This document shows, piece after piece, positions 61,125-64,000 of a stretch of 64,000 nucleotides of DNA. Position 1 is the stretch's first letter. Every line of letters starts with the position of its first letter. Made by a program: the position numbers and the translations under genes. The notes beneath the pieces are model-generated. The model was given only the letters and a program-made list of their open reading frames with translations, was not told where the DNA came from and did not search any database. Source of the DNA: Blasia pusilla (taxonomy: Eukaryota > Marchantiophyta > Marchantiopsida > Blasiales); assembly GCA_050084515.1 (NCBI GenBank), contig CM114272.1:48484001-48548000 (forward strand). Direction: 5' to 3'.

Positions 61125-62459
61125 GTGAGGCAGTCGTGGAGTCATGCCTTTATCCCGGAGCAGCGAGAGTCCAGTGGCGATCAGGCCCCTAGAGTGGAGA
61201 CGTTCACCCCACTGGATGCCACACCCGTTGTGTGGCAATGTCCAGAGGAGGGTGTTAGGGTGTTAGATCTCTTCGGAGGGATTAGCACTGGATTGGTTGC
61301 GGTATTGCAAGCAGGCATACGGGTGCATCGGTACCTTTATGTGGAGAGAGAGGAGACCGCATGGCAAGTATCATTATGTCACGTGGCAAGATTGGTCCAG
61401 AGGTATCTTGATTTGTTGTCGGTATCTGCAGTACGGGATATCAACATACACTACCCGCCGACATCTCTTTGGTGGGGGCGCAGGATCTAGATAGAGTTGG
61501 CACCATTCATTTGGTGATTGTTGGATGGCCATGTTAGGGTCATTCATCAACTGGACGAGGGTTTGGATTGCAAGATCCGAGGTCAAGGATGTTTTGGGAG
61601 ATGCTACGAGTAGTACGACACTTGCAAGAGAGTCAGACATGATCTCTGGCGTACATTTTGGAGAACGTGCCATTGTTGGGAGAGACTCGTACACGTGTTA
61701 TGACAAGTGTGCATCAGGTGAGGTCCTGGTTGGGACTTGTTGTGTTGTTCGATGGAGCGAGAGTTGGATCACACGCCCATCGTCCACGACTATGGTGGAC
61801 GAAGCTCATACCATCAAAACTACTAAGTCGAGCATATGATGGAGTCCAGAGAGCACCACATCTCACAGTGGATGCTATTTTGGGCTCAGGTTGTCGATCT
61901 CAGGTGGTCACACGGGATGATAGACCACCGTTGGCGATGGCCAATAGGGTGGGGGAGTTGAGGGCAGCCTTACCTACGTTGGTGAGCTTCCGAGCATCCC
62001 ATGCCTTTCGTCAAGGAGGGCCAGGCATGATTTGGGATGAGGTGACCCGAGCATTGGAGGAGCCTGCAGCAAATGAGCGCGAGCACGCCATGGGGTTCGC
62101 TACAGGTACTACGTCCGTGTCAGGTATGACTAAGGCATCCCGGAGACAAGTTTTGGGGAAAGCAATGGATCTCAACTGTCTCACATGGATAGTCAACCTA
62201 GGTATGGCTGAGCAGAGACGGATGCGAGTGGCATCCATGCCGTCACGTCCACGAGTTGGACCATTGCCTATAGGGTATGTACAGGCATTGGCTGGGGGTG
62301 GGACAAGGAGAGATAGGCACCCATGGACTTCCCGGGAACTTTGTTCAAGTGGAGAATGCAAAGGCGGCCAGAGCAGCACATGTTCATTTTTTGGATATGG
62401 AGCATGGGGTAGGAGGTCAGAGTGGAGTGGCTCTTGCGGAGGTGGCTAGGGTTGCTACA
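61125..62459 (+). pseudogene. C5 DNA methyltransferase domain in gypsy element 3, broken at the catalytic motif
   Basis: Motif I VLDLFGGISTGLVAVL (61261-61305), then YLYVEREETAW as motif II (61336). Motif IV reads GWPC followed by a stop codon (near 61536), so the catalytic Cys is kept but the chain ends there. LAYILENVPLLGETR (61646-61690) is motif VI. GSHAHRPRLWWTKL (61768-61808) is motif VIII. EREHAMGFATGTT and KAMDLNCLTWIVNLGM (62078-62210) are motifs IX-X. Three frames are involved. The C-terminal half, 61658-62449, is open without a stop. Confidence 0.85.
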
Positions 62460-62504
62460 TAGCAACCAAAGCCGGAGGTTGCGTCCTCTCCGAGTGAGGT
62501 CACG

Positions 62505-62768
62505 ATGGAGACTTGGGAGCGTGTGATAGGTCTCAAGTTGATAGGAGGAGAGCGACAGCGAGTTCATAGGTTTCTGAGAGGGCATGTTAGTTGTTTTGCC
62601 TTTAGTATGAGAGACTTGGGTACGCTAAAGGGCCCCGGGATACGGATTGAGTTGGCTAGTGATACGTCGATCTTTCGTCGACCCTACAGGTATTCTAATA
62701 TGGAGCGAGCCTTGATTCAGAGCAGGAGTCAGGACTTTTTGGAGGCAGAAGTTGTGGACAAGACTTGA
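62505..62768 (+). pseudogene. Gypsy element 3 reverse transcriptase, N-terminal stub
   Basis: METWERVIGLKLIGGE, CFAFSMRDLGTLKGPGIRIEL and FRRPYRYSNMERALIQS match the start of the element 1 and 2 enzyme. At about 62755 the sequence jumps straight to the end of RNase H. The fingers, palm with YIDD and RNase H active site are all deleted, about 1 kb compared with element 1. Confidence 0.85.
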
Positions 62769-64000
62769 TCAGGTTTGGTTGTGTGGAAATGATCAAGAGC
62801 GACAAGGTCAAAGGTGGTTGATGGAGTTCGACAAGCTTAGGGGAAAGCTTGCCATGTGGGCTCTATTACTACATGAGTATGAGTTTGAGGTGGTTCATAG
62901 GCCAGGTCGGCTGAACCAAGATGCGGATGGGTTGAGTCGTAACCCATATCCGAGTTAGAAAGACAACATAGGAGCTCGATGGCACGGAGAGAGTGATGAG
63001 GAGATCGTGCCCGGTTGGCATGCATGTGCCTATCTTTGTTGGTTGACTATTTTAGGTCAGTTGCAGGTGATGATTCCAGTGGTGGGGTTGGATGATGAGT
63101 CTTTGGATCCACATGTCAGTGAGGAGGCGACACGTGGTTGTGATATCCATGACGACATGGAGGTTGTGGAGTTCTTGCGCACTCGCGTCACAGCGAGCAC
63201 AATGAGTGCTACAAAGTGGGATCGGATCCTACAGAGAGCCAAGAGGTTAGGGTGGGAGGGGACTCACATTTTGTGGGTATGGGGAGATGGTAGGATACGA
63301 GTGGTACCTCATCCTTCCCAGCGAGCACAAGTAGTGCAACATGCCCATGAGGAGTTGGGACATTTTGGAGTAAAGCGTACTTACATCTTACTCCAGGTTC
63401 AGTATTGGTGGCGCGGCATGCATACTAGGGTACAGCAATTTGTGGCCAGATGTATGGTATGTGACAGAGTGCGAGCATCTTTTAATGCTCCCACTCCGCA
63501 GCAACATCCTTTTCCGTTTATGGGTTTAGGTTATTGGTGGAGTTCAGACTTTGCGGGATCTTTGCCATTGACGTGGCGTATCAGAAGTACCTGTTGGTCA
63601 TGGTGGAGCATTTCTCCAACTGGATAGAGTTGGTGGCACTACCGGACAAGGCGAGCGAGGGAACAACTTATGCGTTTCTAGATCGTGTGCTTAGTCACTT
63701 TGGTGCACCGGAGGAGGTGTTGACTGACCAAGGTACCGAGTTCACGGGAGAGTTTCAGGCCTTATGTGATCAGGTGTTGATATATCACCGCACCACGTCC
63801 AGAGATCATCTTGAGGCGGATGGGTTGGCGAAGAGAGTAGTACAAACGATGAAGAGAGGATTGCGCAAGTATGGCTTGCAGCGGGGACAATTGAGGGAGT
63901 GGGACCTACAGTTGCCATGGTTGGCTATGGGTTATGGCTTTAGTCAACATGCATCCTTGGCGTCATTTTCACCGTACTTTTAGCTCTTTGGGAGAGAGCC
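62769..64000 (+). pseudogene. Gypsy element 3 RNase H C-terminus and integrase, runs off window
   Basis: The RNase H end MEFDKLRGKLAMWALLLHEY and VVHRPGRLNQDADGLSRNP (62820-62945) is followed by a linker. The integrase zinc finger comes next: HAHEELGHFGVKRTYILLQ...CMVCDRV (63338-63470). The core has SSDFAGS (63544), VEHFSNWIELV (63600), LTDQGTEFTGEFQ (63720) and KRVVQTMKRGLRKYGL (63835). A frameshift occurs near 63570 and stops at 62957 and 63981. The remaining integrase and the 3' LTR lie outside the window. Confidence 0.85.

Larger units (their letters stand above)
57071..64000 (+). mobile_element. Ty3/gypsy element 3, carrying a DNA methyltransferase domain; open at window end
   Basis: It lies just after TPI exon 6 in the same orientation. 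Order is LTR, leader, gag, protease, cytosine-5 DNA methyltransferase, reverse transcriptase stub, RNase H C-terminus and integrase. The 3' part runs off the window. A deletion removes most of the reverse transcriptase. Confidence 0.87.

Overview
This window looks like nuclear DNA from a green plant (streptophyte: land plant or charophyte alga) with a large, transposon-rich genome. The reasons are a triosephosphate isomerase gene with plant-type short phase-split exons, a plant-like sarcosine-oxidase gene, Ty1/copia elements with a UBN2-type gag and a tRNA-iMet-type primer site, and a short CCCTAAA tract. I cannot name the species. All translations and alignments were done by eye. Only three loci look intact: the sarcosine-oxidase-like gene (26126-27373), a long non-LTR retroelement ORF (47679-51218), and the first six exons of triosephosphate isomerase (51889-55759).

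Layout. 1-2040: no recognisable gene, ending in a copia LTR. 2050-4740: decayed copia element. 4820-5100: inverted copia LTR fragment. 5628-6400: 5' piece of a second copia. 6900-8255: tandem array of about 200 bp units. About 8250-22100: a block with two divergent broken genes. On the minus strand is a Mutator-like transposase (WRKY/GCM-type zinc finger, DDE part, SWIM finger). On the plus strand is a gene joining a ParB-like DGNHR motif to a beta-class (permuted N6-adenine/N4-cytosine type) DNA methyltransferase. About sixty copies of a 26-28 bp palindrome fill the introns, intergenic spacer and downstream flank of these two genes and are absent from their exons. 22170-24000: 3' half of a copia, interrupted by a GC-rich insert. 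24000-26125: no gene seen.

28868-38400, 39090-45420 and 57071-64000 (open at the window end) are three Ty3/gypsy elements of one lineage, each with the order gag - protease - cytosine-5 DNA methyltransferase - reverse transcriptase - (RNase H - integrase). All three are inactivated to different degrees. The third lies just after exon 6 of triosephosphate isomerase, probably inside an intron, so the last exons would lie beyond the window.

The main message is that two unrelated transposon classes here, a Ty3/gypsy retrotransposon and a Mutator-like DNA element, each appear to carry a DNA methyltransferase of a different chemistry and ancestry. The second is associated with a large palindrome family that could be its binding or target site; that last link is my inference.
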